The translations under genes were made by a program, and so were the position numbers. Below are positions 50,377 through 60,798 of a stretch of 64,000 bases of DNA, piece by piece. Positions within the stretch are counted from its first letter, which is position 1. Every line of letters starts with the position of its first letter. Below the pieces are notes generated by a model. The model was not told where the DNA came from, did not search any database, and saw nothing but the letters and a program-made list of their open reading frames with translations. Source of the stretch: Scedosporium boydii. Taxonomy: Eukaryota; Ascomycota; Sordariomycetes; Microascales; Microascaceae. The stretch is from assembly GCA_002221725.1 (NCBI GenBank), contig NJFT01000182.1, positions 1-64,000 on the forward strand. Reading direction: 5' to 3'.

Positions 50377-50461
50377 TGCTCACACACCCGTGGCGAAGAC
50401 CTTTGGATTTCATCGCAACCGGTGCTCTCGGCTGGTTGAGCTCGACTCAGTCCAGCGGAGC

Positions 50462-51418
50462 ATGGAGTACGGGCAATACGCTCAACAACAGCAACAGAAC
50501 GCTCATCCATATACCAACTCTGGCTCAGCGAACCCTATAACCTCGCCGACAAGCCACGGTCTTCCTTCGCACGCGACGCAAGCGTCTCCAATCCTCTCCC
50601 AACAACACACAACCCAGAACCAACACCACAACATGTATCAACCACAGTACGGGGTGCAGCAGCCGATGCACTATGGCATGCCTCAAATTCAAGCAGCGGC
50701 GATGGCTGCAACAGCAGCAGCGTCTGGATCGAATTACCCTTATATGTCGTCCGACCCCGGTTTGCCGCAGCGCTCGCCTACGATGGGCGCGAACCCGAAG
50801 AACGAGAAGAGAGGACCTCGGTCGCCGACCCAATTAAATAATGTCTCGCAGATGGCTGGCCAACGTCAAATAGGTCAAGTCGCTAGCCCCGGTGTGCCCG
50901 GCCCGCAGGCGATGATGGGCCACGTTGGACGCCCGGGTGTAGGGCCGGGAGCTATGGGACATCCTCAGTCAATGCAACACCCGCAAGCCCCCGAAATCGC
51001 GACGGGACCGGTCGAAGAGTCTCCTTTATATGTGAACGCGAAGCAATTTCACAGGATTCTTAAGAGGCGTGTGGCGCGACAGAAACTCGAGGAGCAACTC
51101 CGGTTGACATCCAAGGGACGGAAGCCTTACCTCCACGAGTCTCGACACAATCACGCAATGCGACGACCTCGCGGACCGGGTGGCCGTTTCCTCACAGCCG
51201 AGGAGGTAGCGGCTATGGAGAGGGAAAAGAAAGCGCAGCAGGATCCACAAGGAGGTGACTTGAAGGAAGGAGATGCGGGCTCTAACCAGGCAGAAGTGAC
51301 GACGACATCGACTGGTGGCACGAAGCGGAAGTCTGACGTAAACTCGAACTCGCCGAACAAAAAGTTGAAGTCGGAGGCGAATAAAGCCCAACAAGGCGGT
51401 GGCGGACAGGCGGCGTAA
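50462..51418 (+). CDS. hapB: CCAAT-binding complex subunit HapB (NF-YA family)
   Basis: One intact frame of 318 aa from the first in-frame ATG ([12 protein letters not shown]). The protein is the sequence-specific subunit of the heterotrimeric CCAAT-binding factor and acts in the nucleus with the HapC/HapE histone-fold pair; in ascomycetes it also partners HapX in iron and redox control. Seen: a Gln/Pro/Met-rich N-terminal half; the NF-YA core from about residue 185, with the subunit-binding helix ([18 protein letters not shown]) and the DNA-contact segment ([19 protein letters not shown] then GPGGRFLT); and a C-terminal tail with two basic clusters, TKRKSD and NKKLKSE, resembling a bipartite nuclear signal. 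No intron interrupts the coding frame. Three CCAAT boxes lie just upstream. Confidence 0.96.
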   Translation: MEYGQYAQQQQQNAHPYTNSGSANPITSPTSHGLPSHATQASPILSQQHTTQNQHHNMYQPQYGVQQPMHYGMPQIQAAAMAATAAASGSNYPYMSSDPGLPQRSPTMGANPKNEKRGPRSPTQLNNVSQMAGQRQIGQVASPGVPGPQAMMGHVGRPGVGPGAMGHPQSMQHPQAPEIATGPVEESPLYVNAKQFHRILKRRVARQKLEEQLRLTSKGRKPYLHESRHNHAMRRPRGPGGRFLTAEEVAAMEREKKAQQDPQGGDLKEGDAGSNQAEVTTTSTGGTKRKSDVNSNSPNKKLKSEANKAQQGGGGQAA

Positions 51419-53461
51419 TTTGTGTGCCATGGATTGGGGCTTTCACATATCCCCTTACCCCGGCTCCGACGCCTAGCGACTAGCGACTAGCAACTAGGCG
51501 TGCACACACATTGTTCCGCCGCCTTGTCACTACTGCTATAGCCTTTACCAAGCCTCGTTCTTTTTTTTAATTCCTGGACAAGCGGCATTCTTCCCCTCAC
51601 ATTGCTCTCAGCAAATCTAGGGCTCTGAGGAGGTTGATGTTGGACACCCAACTCGTACACTTGACTGGAGAAACCCATGTCATAGTCTATCGAGAATCCA
51701 CCGCGCATTTCTGGGATTCTCTAATCAAGAGAGATACTCGGCAGCCTCAGCCTTTGGCTTAGGATGCGGGTAACTCCTACTTTTCGCTCCCAACCTCTTG
51801 GAGCATATTCTAGTTATTTCTTCTACCTCTGATGACAGCCTCTTGACTGGCAACAGCATAGGGCGTATCTACGGACCGGGGAGAGGGATGCATAGCAACT
51901 TGGGAAACGGGCAGGAAAGAATGTATGGACGATTCGACGAAGGATACCCCCTTGGTTTTTTTTTTCCCTTTTTTTTTGTTTGTATTTTCTCTCTCTAAAC
52001 TCTATCCCCCTTAAATCACCGATTTCTTTTGACTCGTATTTATTTTTCCTCCTCTTTTTATGGCCTCGTCTTTTCCTTTGTCATAACTCTCTCCTCTCAC
52101 GTACGCACATATACACATTTTCCCTGTTTTATTATGGGAAGTGGTTCTGTCCCCCGTCTATCGAGAGCGTCTTTTTTATTTCATTTGATGCAATCATTGC
52201 CTCTTTTTCTTCTGTTTCTACCCTTGATTATACTGCTATGAAATTCCGGCAGGGGCGCCGGGAGAAACTGGTCTGGTTACCATGGGAGGTAGTTTTGAGT
52301 TGCAAGGATACATGGGATGGGGAACAAGCAAAAGGGCATTTGTGAATCTGGACTGCAAATGGTATACAGGATAAGATTGGGGGGGGGGGGGGGGGAGAAA
52401 AAAAGAAAAGAAGAAAAAAAAGGAAAACGTCTAATCAATATGATTAAAATTAAGAGAGAAGTGCAACAAGGTATTTCCGGCGGTGGTGATGACGGCGATG
52501 CGAAAGAGAGTTGTCTTATTCTTTTTTCCTTTCCTTTTTTTTTTTTACATTGACGGCGAAGAGGAAAGAGATTGCCTTTTGATTCCCCTCCATCGACCTT
52601 GTTTTTCTTCTCGAAAAAGGCGATGCTGTCCTGGAGGAAGCGAAACTGATATAGAACTTTTTTTGATGAGGGCCCATCTGTCGCCAGACATGGTCTGCCA
52701 TGAATACAATCATAGTACTAGCCGAGAGTTGAGAAGTGCTTCGTCCATTGTCATAGGCATTGTCATATGCAAATAGAGCCAGCCGATCGTACGCTGCGAG
52801 ATGTGTACTTGGGGCATTGAGATGGATTTGAGGCGTCCGACGGCGCATCCTCAACCACGTTCAATTGGAATGAAATGAGAGGGCAGTTCGAGATGACGGC
52901 GCCTTATAAACTTAGAGGAAGTGGTTTACTTCCGTAGGGGTTCGAAGAGAGCATATCTGGCCCGGCCGATTATTTTGGTTAGTGTCTCGTGCCCGATGCC
53001 TCGTGTCTCGCATCTCGGCACGGAACACTGCGAAAGCCAGACCAGACCAGGTTCCCCCAATAAATGTCGCCGTTGAGCCTCGGCATGTTGCAGCTCGCCA
53101 GCTTAGCTCCCACCATGCTGGACCCTCCCCGCATGCCCCGACGCCGTGCAAATCTACCAAATCGAGCAAAACAACCTAACATGGAGGAAGCTGACCTCGG
53201 AATAATCGCCCGGACTTTGGACAAGCTAAAAAGTAGAATTCCGGAAACGTGCAAAAGTATATAATTTGGTCCCCGAGTGCGAAATGCTCCTCCCTCCGGT
53301 CCTGTAACGCTAGTGGCTTCAATTTCACCTCCAAGACCCCCCAAAGACAACGTTGAAAGTCGTTGCAGGAAGTATTACGGGGATAATTTTTGGGGGGGAT
53401 TTAAGCATTTCGTCATCCTGTCTGGAAAGGTAGCCTCCTCACGCGCTCCCTCCCTCACACC
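51419..53461. other. Spacer between HAPB and the phosphotransferase gene
   Basis: No gene was found. The left part is the HAPB 3' region. There are T-rich tracts at 51955-52075, a run of 17 G at 52379-52395 followed by a purine-only stretch to about 52430, and a T run at 52537-52547. The last few hundred bases should hold the promoter of the next gene. Confidence 0.55.
52379..52395 (+). repeat. G17 homopolymer followed by purine tract
   Basis: Seventeen consecutive G are followed by about 35 purines (A-rich). The strand asymmetry could form triplex or quadruplex DNA, and the exact length is prone to sequencing error. Confidence 0.85.
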
Positions 53462-54960
53462 ATGGCTGGACCGATCCGGCACCCAATCAACCAGGCGAAC
53501 CTGGAGCGATATCTCCAGGAACACGTCCCAGAGATTAAGACGCCCCTCGACATTAAGCAGGTAATCAATCACCCACTTGCCTTCCCACTTCCCTTCTTTC
53601 CAAACTATCAATCCTCCACATCGCATCGCAATCGCTGACCGTCGAAACCCCTTTCGCAGTTCGGCTTCGGTCAATCCAATCCCACCTACCAACTCACCTC
53701 CGCCACCGGCATCCGCTATGTCCTCCGCAAGAAGCCCCCGGGCAAGCTCCTCTCCAAGACGGCGCACAAGGTCGAGCGCGAGTACCGCATCATGCGCGCC
53801 ATCGGCGAGGCCAACGCCCAGGGGTCCGCGAGCGTGCGGGTCCCCGTGCCGAAGACGTATTGCCTTTGCGAGGACGACGAGGTCGTCGGCACGCCGTTTT
53901 ACGTGATGGAGTTTTTGGACGGGAGGATCTTTGAGGATTTTAGTATACCCGGCGTGGATCCCGAGACGAGGACGGCTATGTATGTGGTTTTCAGTTTCCC
54001 TGCCCTTTGCTTTTTGCATATCTTGCAAGCTTGGTCGGAAAGAAGAAATGAGAAAAAGAAGCAGAGCAACTAATGGGTATCGCGAGCAAACAGGTGGGCA
54101 GACGCAATCCGCACCCTTGCAAACCTCCACTCCATCAACCCCGCATCCATCGGCCTCGCCTCCTTCGGCAGGGACAAGGATTTCTACTCGCGCCAGATCA
54201 AGACGTGGTCGACCATCTGCAAGGCCCAAGAGGCCGTTCGCGACGTCGAGTCGGGAGAGAAAGTCGGCCCCTTGCCGCACATGGAGGATCTCGTGTCGTA
54301 TTTCGCCGATCTTAAGAAGCAGCCTGCTGATAGGGCCGTGATTGTCCATGGGGATTTCAAGATTGATAACTTGGTTTATCATAAGACGGAGCCCAGGGTT
54401 ATTGGTATATTAGAGTAAGTTTTACCCCCCCTTCCCCCTCCTTGTACACGCTGCGCTGGCAATGAGAAGGGCAGACTGCTAACATGGTCTCTGTTTCCAC
54501 CAGCTGGGAAATGTCCACAATAGGCCACCCCCTCTCCGACCTCTCCAACCTCCTAACAGCATTCACAACCGCCCCAGCCCCCTCCTCCCCCCTCACAGCC
54601 TCCAACTCCTCCCTCTCCAACCCGGCCTTCATCCCCGGCAACACTCCAGGCCTACCCACCCGCGAAGACCTCATCGCCATGTACGCCTCCGCCACAGCCT
54701 CCGCCTCGGCCGCCAAGGGTAAGGCATCTGCGGGAGGCTACGATCCGCGGCCCGGCGGCGAGGTCTCCTGGGGCGCCGCCTTCAACCTCTTCAAGCTGGC
54801 CGCTGTCTGTCAGGGCATCGCGGCGAGGCAGGCCGTGAGGCAGGCGAGCTCGGCTCAGGCCGCTGTGCATGCGGCGGCGAGGGGGCCGTTGGCTGAGCTT
54901 GCTTGGCGGATGATTGAGGATAGGGAGAAGGAGGGTAGGGGGAACAAGGCCCGCTTGTAA
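53462..54960 (+). CDS. APH-fold phosphotransferase, ACAD10/11-N-like
   Basis: Predicted exons are 53462-53560, 53660-53979, 54094-54414 and 54504-54960, giving 398 aa. Donors are GTAATC, GTATGT and GTAAGT and the frame is kept. The fold is the aminoglycoside-phosphotransferase/choline-kinase type. Seen: a nucleotide-loop segment [12 protein letters not shown] (from residue 34), the lysine-bearing strand [12 protein letters not shown], the catalytic loop [12 protein letters not shown] with Asp227 and Asn232, and the metal-binding ILDWEMSTIG with Asp247 created across intron 3. These match the N-terminal kinase-like domain found in acyl-CoA dehydrogenase family members 10 and 11, here standing alone without the dehydrogenase part. 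All kinase-like active-site residues are present. The substrate is unknown; small hydroxylated metabolites are likely by family analogy. It converges with the F-box gene. Confidence 0.88.
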
Positions 54961-55699
54961 ACCTTTTTCTTCTTCTTTACTTATTGCAGATGTTCGTGTT
55001 TTCGTGTTGGCTAAATAGCATCAACGTGCTGATAGAGGGGAGGAAGCATGAGGACTATATAGACATATACAGCCCAAAACGCATGTGTGTATGGAGGAGT
55101 AGTAGAATAAAGGGCTTGGTTCAGCCGCATTACAGCATTTAAATATGTCAATTCAACCATTGTCTTTATAATGATAACTTAGTACGCCTTGCCTGCCTTG
55201 CCCTTGTGTTTCCGTCTTCGCCGTTTACCATCGGAATGAAATGAAACAATTGTTTTTTTGCCTTTAACGAACCGCCCTTCGCCTGTTTCCTCCTTACCAA
55301 CACCGTGTTTGACAGATGAACCAGACCTTGCATCAACCATTCAACATGAGAGAAGAAAGAACGAGAAAAAGAAGAAGGGGGGAAAGCAGGAAAAAGAGGA
55401 AAAAAAGGAAAACAAAAAGGTGGGAAGAGAAAAAGGGGGAAGAGAAAACGGGTGGAAGTAACATGATCCGAGAGTTGAGAAAAGGTAAGGAAGAGGAGCA
55501 CGAGAAAGTGCAAAGAAAAAGGAAGAAAAGTAAAACATGAGTAAAGTACATTCGTGCTCGTTGTCGAAGAACTCCCTAGGGAATACAGACATGGCGTCAT
55601 TTCCCAATCTCGCACTTGATAATCAGTGCCTGAAGACTGCCCAGAGCCCTCATCTGAGAAAAGTGGGCGTTGTTTCGAATGTTAGAGTGGGACTGTCAT
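54961..55699. other. Convergent 3' spacer, phosphotransferase / F-box gene
   Basis: No gene was found. It contains a purine-rich + strand stretch at about 55345-55540, seen as pyrimidine-rich on the other strand, and both 3' UTRs. Confidence 0.55.
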
Positions 55700-57355
55700 T
55701 CAAACCATGTCGAGAATAGCTTCGTCCCATCCGGCGAAGTCGATATCGAACCAGTCCTCAAGGTCTCCAAGGTCGCCACCAAAGGGCCCATCAGGTCCAT
55801 CGTCTAAAAATGGGTCAAAGCCGTCGACGTCATCGTCTTCTCCCGGGCCATCGCCAATCAAATCGTGACCAAGTAAGTCGTGCCAGTGAAGAAGGAGCGC
55901 TTCGCCGTCAATGCGGTCCGCCACCCACTTCTTCTTCAACCAACTAGGACCGGTGATAACATGGACTCCCTTCTTGTGAAGATGGTGCGGATCGCCAACA
56001 GCTTCTAGGCTGCGGAAATGGCGTCCGAATGAGTCGGTGAGATGAGGGGCAGCCAGACACATAAAGCTCAACGGTCGTTCGGCAGCCGTGAATTGCACAA
56101 CGATGGTGTCCGACTTAGACTTGCCCTTGCCGACGAGCTTCTTCATCTGCCTGCGCAGAAGATTGTCTGGGCATTGGTTTGTGCTGGGAGCGCCATCCCA
56201 GTAAACGTGGAAGGTGGAGTCAAGGAAGGTGTCCTCGTCGTCGTCATTAGGATCCTGTATGCTTGTCCTGGATAGGTTGAGCTGGATAACATCGTAGAGT
56301 GCATCCATGCGCACTCCGCCAGTCGCAGTGATCGGGAGAGTAGTGATCGACATGGGTCCAGCGGTAGATGTTTCGGCAGGCTTGCTGACGACGGGATAAT
56401 CGACTGTAGCCTTGTAATAGTCGTAATACGGGTGAGCCAGATAGTTCACATTGACATGGGTTCGTTCGCAGTAGGCAAGTCGCTGCATCGGTGGCTGCCT
56501 GACCAACATGCGCCGCCAGCTAGCACCTTTTCGAAGGTATTTCTCCATCTTGAGGTTGTCAACATCAGGCCACTCTATCGCCATCTTCCATTTCGGCGGG
56601 CATCCAGGTCTGGAGACGCCGGCTTCAGCACTTTGTGAATTAGTCGTGAGGTCGATATTGGGGTTGGCGTGCCCAGATGGCCCAGCCACTCCGTTGGCTC
56701 CAAGCACCTCGTTAAGCGCCGCCATGGCGCCAATGTCCCCCAGGACACCGTCTTCATCATTATACAGCAGGTCGACATCAATTGGGTTCACAGATGTGCC
56801 AGTCATATTCTCGGCGTTCGGATCGGCGTTGACGACCTTGACGTGGGGGTATCGAACGTCGAACATGGGATAAAAGTCCAAATCTTGGAAGCCGTGCATG
56901 TGATAGCATGGTGGAGTCTTTCGAAGAGAAAACAGGTGGGCAAAATGCTTCTCCAATATGGGGTTCTTGACGGGCTTGGGCGCGGGTTTGCCAGGGCTCG
57001 CGCGGATTGGCAAGAAGAAAAGAGCCTGCTGGATAGAAACGGAGGTCTGGATCACGCTGTGCCAGTGTTTGGAGACGCGGCAGGCGGTGGTGAGAAGAGT
57101 CTCTTGGTCGCAAGCAAGTAAGATCTTCTCAAGGAGTTCAGTAATGGCCAAAACACGCCGGACGGCTGAGTTCGTGGAAGGCAAAGCCTGTGTGGAGGGT
57201 TGGAGCTCTCCCTCTCCCTCTCCACTACCCTCTCTCTTTCGGTTAGGAGGCGACGTAGGAGTAGATTTTGATGTTCGTGCCCTCTTGCAGGGCTCATTTG
57301 GCTCGCACACGGCAGAGGGCAGGCCTTGTCGCTTGCGGGCTGGCTTGGAAGCCAT
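55700..57355 (-). CDS. F-box protein of unknown substrate
   Basis: One intact frame of 551 aa from the ATG at 57355 (GTCATGGCTTCC context). After a basic, disordered N-terminus with KPARKR and CKRART, an F-box-like helix bundle occupies about residues 67-115 (AITELLEKILLACDQETL then ACRVSKHWHSVI). F-box proteins link substrates to Skp1-cullin-1 ubiquitin ligases. No leucine-rich, WD40 or kelch repeat follows. The middle region has aromatic-rich stretches such as YLAHPYYDYYKATV and probable beta strands, so it may be a fungal-specific substrate module. The last 45 residues are very acidic (Asp/Gly-rich). Targets cannot be inferred from the neighbours. Confidence 0.85.
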   Translation of the reverse strand: MASKPARKRQGLPSAVCEPNEPCKRARTSKSTPTSPPNRKREGSGEGEGELQPSTQALPSTNSAVRRVLAITELLEKILLACDQETLLTTACRVSKHWHSVIQTSVSIQQALFFLPIRASPGKPAPKPVKNPILEKHFAHLFSLRKTPPCYHMHGFQDLDFYPMFDVRYPHVKVVNADPNAENMTGTSVNPIDVDLLYNDEDGVLGDIGAMAALNEVLGANGVAGPSGHANPNIDLTTNSQSAEAGVSRPGCPPKWKMAIEWPDVDNLKMEKYLRKGASWRRMLVRQPPMQRLAYCERTHVNVNYLAHPYYDYYKATVDYPVVSKPAETSTAGPMSITTLPITATGGVRMDALYDVIQLNLSRTSIQDPNDDDEDTFLDSTFHVYWDGAPSTNQCPDNLLRRQMKKLVGKGKSKSDTIVVQFTAAERPLSFMCLAAPHLTDSFGRHFRSLEAVGDPHHLHKKGVHVITGPSWLKKKWVADRIDGEALLLHWHDLLGHDLIGDGPGEDDDVDGFDPFLDDGPDGPFGGDLGDLEDWFDIDFAGWDEAILDMV

Positions 57356-58850
57356 GACGACCTGTGCGTTCCGCCGGTGGGCCGACGGCAACACCGGACT
57401 ATAGACGGGATTCCTCCCAACACTGCCCCCTATTGTTGGCTATGTCGAATATCGGACGTCGGTTCCCCAGCTAGGGAGAGTCAAATGAACGGGTTAGAGA
57501 GGAAAGGCTGAGAAGAGAGAAAATGGCGAGAGAGGGGAAATATTAGTATCCTGCCATGCAAAGCACACTGCTGAGTACTACCTGGGCGTTAGTCTATGGC
57601 TGGCCAGTGCAGAGTTACGGGAGTTTTGGGGGGGTCGCGAACTCACGCAGGACGAGGAATTGCTGCCCAGAGCATCCAGAGCCTGCATGGAGTGTATGTA
57701 TGCAAGTGAAGGGAGGAGGGGATCAGCGTCACGACTTCGTTTGCATTTGGGATAAAGTGAGATCAGAGGAACAAAACGAACGAGATACGTCGAGACATGT
57801 GAGAGCAAAGTATTACGTGAGTACAGCATGGCCGTTCCTACCTACTAGGGGTACCTGGGGAACACTGGCCCAAGGATGGCTCGAGCGTACCATGGACGCC
57901 GCGTTTGTCAAGCTCCAGTTGTCTCGATCTCGTTTTTGGAGACAATGAATGGAGAGGAAGGAGCTAGCTCATCAAACATTAAAACGATTTAACCAGGACG
58001 AAGTCAGAAATCCTGGGTTTGGGAAGATCTTGATGCATCGAGTCTACGGAATATATCACAAGAGTCAAAGCTAGTTTTTGAGATAGAGCACTTTTACTTG
58101 GAAGGTTCCTGGAGGAGAGGAACACAAGTCCTGGATCGCCGATCGTTCTGCTGGGTTGCCCCTTCCGCATCGCAGGCCCCTCCCAGCACATCCTTCCTCC
58201 ACTTTCAGCTCCAGTCGAGGCCCAGCACTTCCAAGACTGAACAATTTGAATGCTCTTTCCTTCATTGTTCGTACATACCAAGGTACATCGATGTAATTAC
58301 CAATACTTGAATTGGTACTGAGGTACAATTAATTGGATTGGGCGAATCACGGGAATTTGAGCGGGTTGATCCCGCCTGTCATAGGCCCTCTCTGTTCTAG
58401 GAGATAAAGATCAATTGATCTAGACTACACACTGACCGAAACACGAAGACCGGTGTGCTTTGGCTTTTCGTGATTGCATTAGGGAAGACTACTTCGTCGT
58501 AGAGTGGCACCCTGATCTTCAGCCCATCTCACTGGTTGTGTTGCTCCATTTTATATTCACATAAATGCTATATCTGGTATTAAACTCAAAAGTGAGGAGG
58601 ATTGGTTAGTCTGCGAAGATGAAATCACAGCCGCAAATTCGCTAGTTCCCGTTACCTTCGTATCAAACCTGCCATGTTACGGCGGGTTAACGACTCTCTC
58701 TCGAGGACTTACTTCGCAGCTTAGCTGGCCCAACCGACAGAGAACGAATCTCATGTTCCTCCTCCCTCCATCGATGCCCAGTAAAAGCAACACTGTCTAC
58801 GAAGTACTGCCTCGCAATCCTGCCGGTTGAGGCTCATATTAGCTTCACAT

Positions 58851-58875
58851 TATATATACATATATATATATATAT
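58851..58875. repeat. TA-dinucleotide microsatellite
   Basis: Alternating T and A for about 25 bp with one interruption (TACATA). It is intergenic. Confidence 0.8.
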
Positions 58876-59098
58876 TTGGCTATTATTAGCGGCAGTAGTC
58901 TTTTAATTTTCTCCCTCCCTCCTAATTTTTCTCCAGTCCAGCAATTCGAATTGCACGCTCAGAGTGCCGTCGTGGTGTCTGATGTTGGGATGAAGCGGAC
59001 CCCTCAACATTATCACAGCCGCTGGTGAGCTTCTCCCAGTGAGTCAGTAGAAGGTTGTGCCTTAAATCTCACCGACTCGTACTTCGGTCCAAACGGGC

Positions 59099-59126
<28 letters not shown>
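59099..59126 (+). repeat. A28 homopolymer
   Basis: Twenty-eight consecutive A. No open frame, target-site duplication or retroposon body was seen upstream, so a retroposed poly-A tail is not supported. Confidence 0.85.
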
Positions 59127-59129
<3 letters not shown>

Positions 59130-59661
59130 ACGAGAGGTTCGATCACGATCACGATGTGTGTACAAGGACACATTGATTAACCTCACTGCGTTGACCAGCC
59201 AGCTGGCGCTCTCTCCCGCGGTCTCTCCCTGCCAGAGTTTTCGTGCCCAACTGACAAATCCCGAAACTCATCAGGTCCGCCCCCGACACACCGGTACGGA
59301 GCATCTCGAAATTACCTTGATAGAAGTGTTGCTTTTTATAAGCCGTTGCCTCCAAAAAAGGAACATGGCGTCCCGGCGATTTCCGTTGCAAGTCAGTGCA
59401 ACTCTGGGCGACGAGCAATAGCAACTGCGGGCTCAGATTCCCGGAACTGCCAGATAATATTATAAGTCAATAATGTTGTGAAGTGGCATCAACTGATATT
59501 ACTTGACGTGAGTACCGAGGTGTAGAAAGCGGAACTTTTACGTTGATCGATAATACATGTACAAATCGAATCGATCGTTTTCAAGTATTACGTTGGTCCT
59601 GGGTGATGGGATCGAAGCTGGAGATCGACTTTCTTTGGGTCTTTCCACAAGTTCAAAACAT

Positions 59662-59730
59662 GCAGTGGCCAGGCCTAGCAGTGGCCAGGCCTAGCAGTGG
59701 CCTAGAAGTGGCTCCTGGTGGCTCCTGGTG
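59662..59730. repeat. Compound tandem repeat
   Basis: Two perfect 16-bp units (GCAGTGGCCAGGCCTA at 59662 and 59678) are followed by a truncated third copy, then by two perfect 10-bp units (GCTCCTGGTG at 59711 and 59721). It is an intergenic minisatellite. Confidence 0.85.
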
Positions 59731-60798
59731 TCTCCTTGAATCTATGAGTCTATGATTCTCCCAGATCGCTAGATCCGGCATTAGCGCACCTCTTCCCCAA
59801 CCTGACAACGTCGTAATTAGTTCTTATTCGAAGGTTGGGCGCACCTAGACATGAAGCCACTATACCTGAGCTATGCCGTATCGCGGGTTCTACTGCATCG
59901 CTAGTCAAGCAAACCCCATGTTTTTTTTTTCTCTCCCCCATTGATCCTGAAGCTTGGCATTTCTTGGCTTTGGCACCTTCCTCCCACGTCGTTTTCCGCT
60001 GCCCCGTTCTCTCCCCATTCTCCCCTTAAGTTCTGAACAGGCATTCTCCAACTTTTGGGGCAAAATATTTCTACCCCCAAGTCATGTGTCCATCCAATGG
60101 GACCAGACTCACCAGGCCGCCCGCAGGGATAGCAACCTGCAGCTCAAGAGTCTACAAGTTGATTGGATGCCCGAGCCGAACATGTCCAATAGACCACGAA
60201 GATAATACGGGGAATGGATGAACACAGTTAAGCTCTTTTCGAAGTAGGCTTCAATGTTGTATGCGTTTTTAGTGCAAAATAGTCATGACCCCACCGATGG
60301 AAGGGGCGTGGGGCAGCTCTCTTGATTTCGGGGCGGTTTGATGTTAGTTTTCGGATGTGCTTTGGCCCCAGGTACGGAGAGTTTAGCTCTTTGTCGTTGT
60401 TTCTCGGTGCAAGTCGGTACATAGGTCGTGTCTGGTGTAAGTCAGGCTAACCCAGTAACTTCTTTACTGCTTTCGGCGGGGTGAAATATTGACCATGTGT
60501 GTGGGAGTCAGCGTATGGTATCCACAGGGACCTGTGAATTTAAAAGAAATATTATAATCAATATATATCTACAGAATTCAATCATAATCATGAGCTTCGT
60601 CAATAAATCATCCAGGTGCAGCCGACTTTCCATGCCCCACCCGGGAGATCTCCCATCAAGACCCATCATGAGCATCCGACACCGATCTTTACCGATCGGA
60701 CCGAAACTGTGGGGACAAGTAAGTATAGGGGTCCGATAAAGGTCGGAAGAGACGAATGCCGAGTCTCTGGCTTATTAGATTGCGAGGAGGGTAGGCTT

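Larger units (their letters stand above)
36107..50461. other. 14.3-kb gene-free region
   Basis: The largest stretch without a supported gene. 36107-37700 is probably the promoter and leader of the minus-strand 221-aa protein gene. 39600-42600 has only short fragmented frames on both strands and may be decayed coding sequence, but nothing was recognisable. 42600-42680 is a C+T tract. TACTTCGTA-type words lie at 37116, 40605, 43636, 44470, 44572, 45604 and 46775, and TACTGAGGTA lies at 36823. From about 47800 the sequence looks like the HAPB promoter and a possibly spliced leader. No intact transposon, inverted terminal repeat or LTR was seen. Confidence 0.5.
57356..60798. other. 3.4-kb gene-free region
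   Basis: No gene was recognised. The left end is the F-box promoter. Seen: TACTGAGGTA at 58316, ATCAATTGAT at 58410, TACGAAGTA at 58798, a TA-dinucleotide tract at 58851-58875, a run of 28 A at 59099-59126 and a small tandem-repeat cluster at 59662-59730. The right end is the 3' region of the arrestin-like gene. Confidence 0.55.

Noticed and set aside
53375..54382. 335-codon minus-strand frame opposite the phosphotransferase gene
   Set aside because: The + strand exons encode the APH active-site motifs; the antisense frame is a codon-bias shadow.
59041..59160. Retroposon ending in the A28 tract
   Set aside because: No coding or SINE-like body and no flanking duplication recognised.
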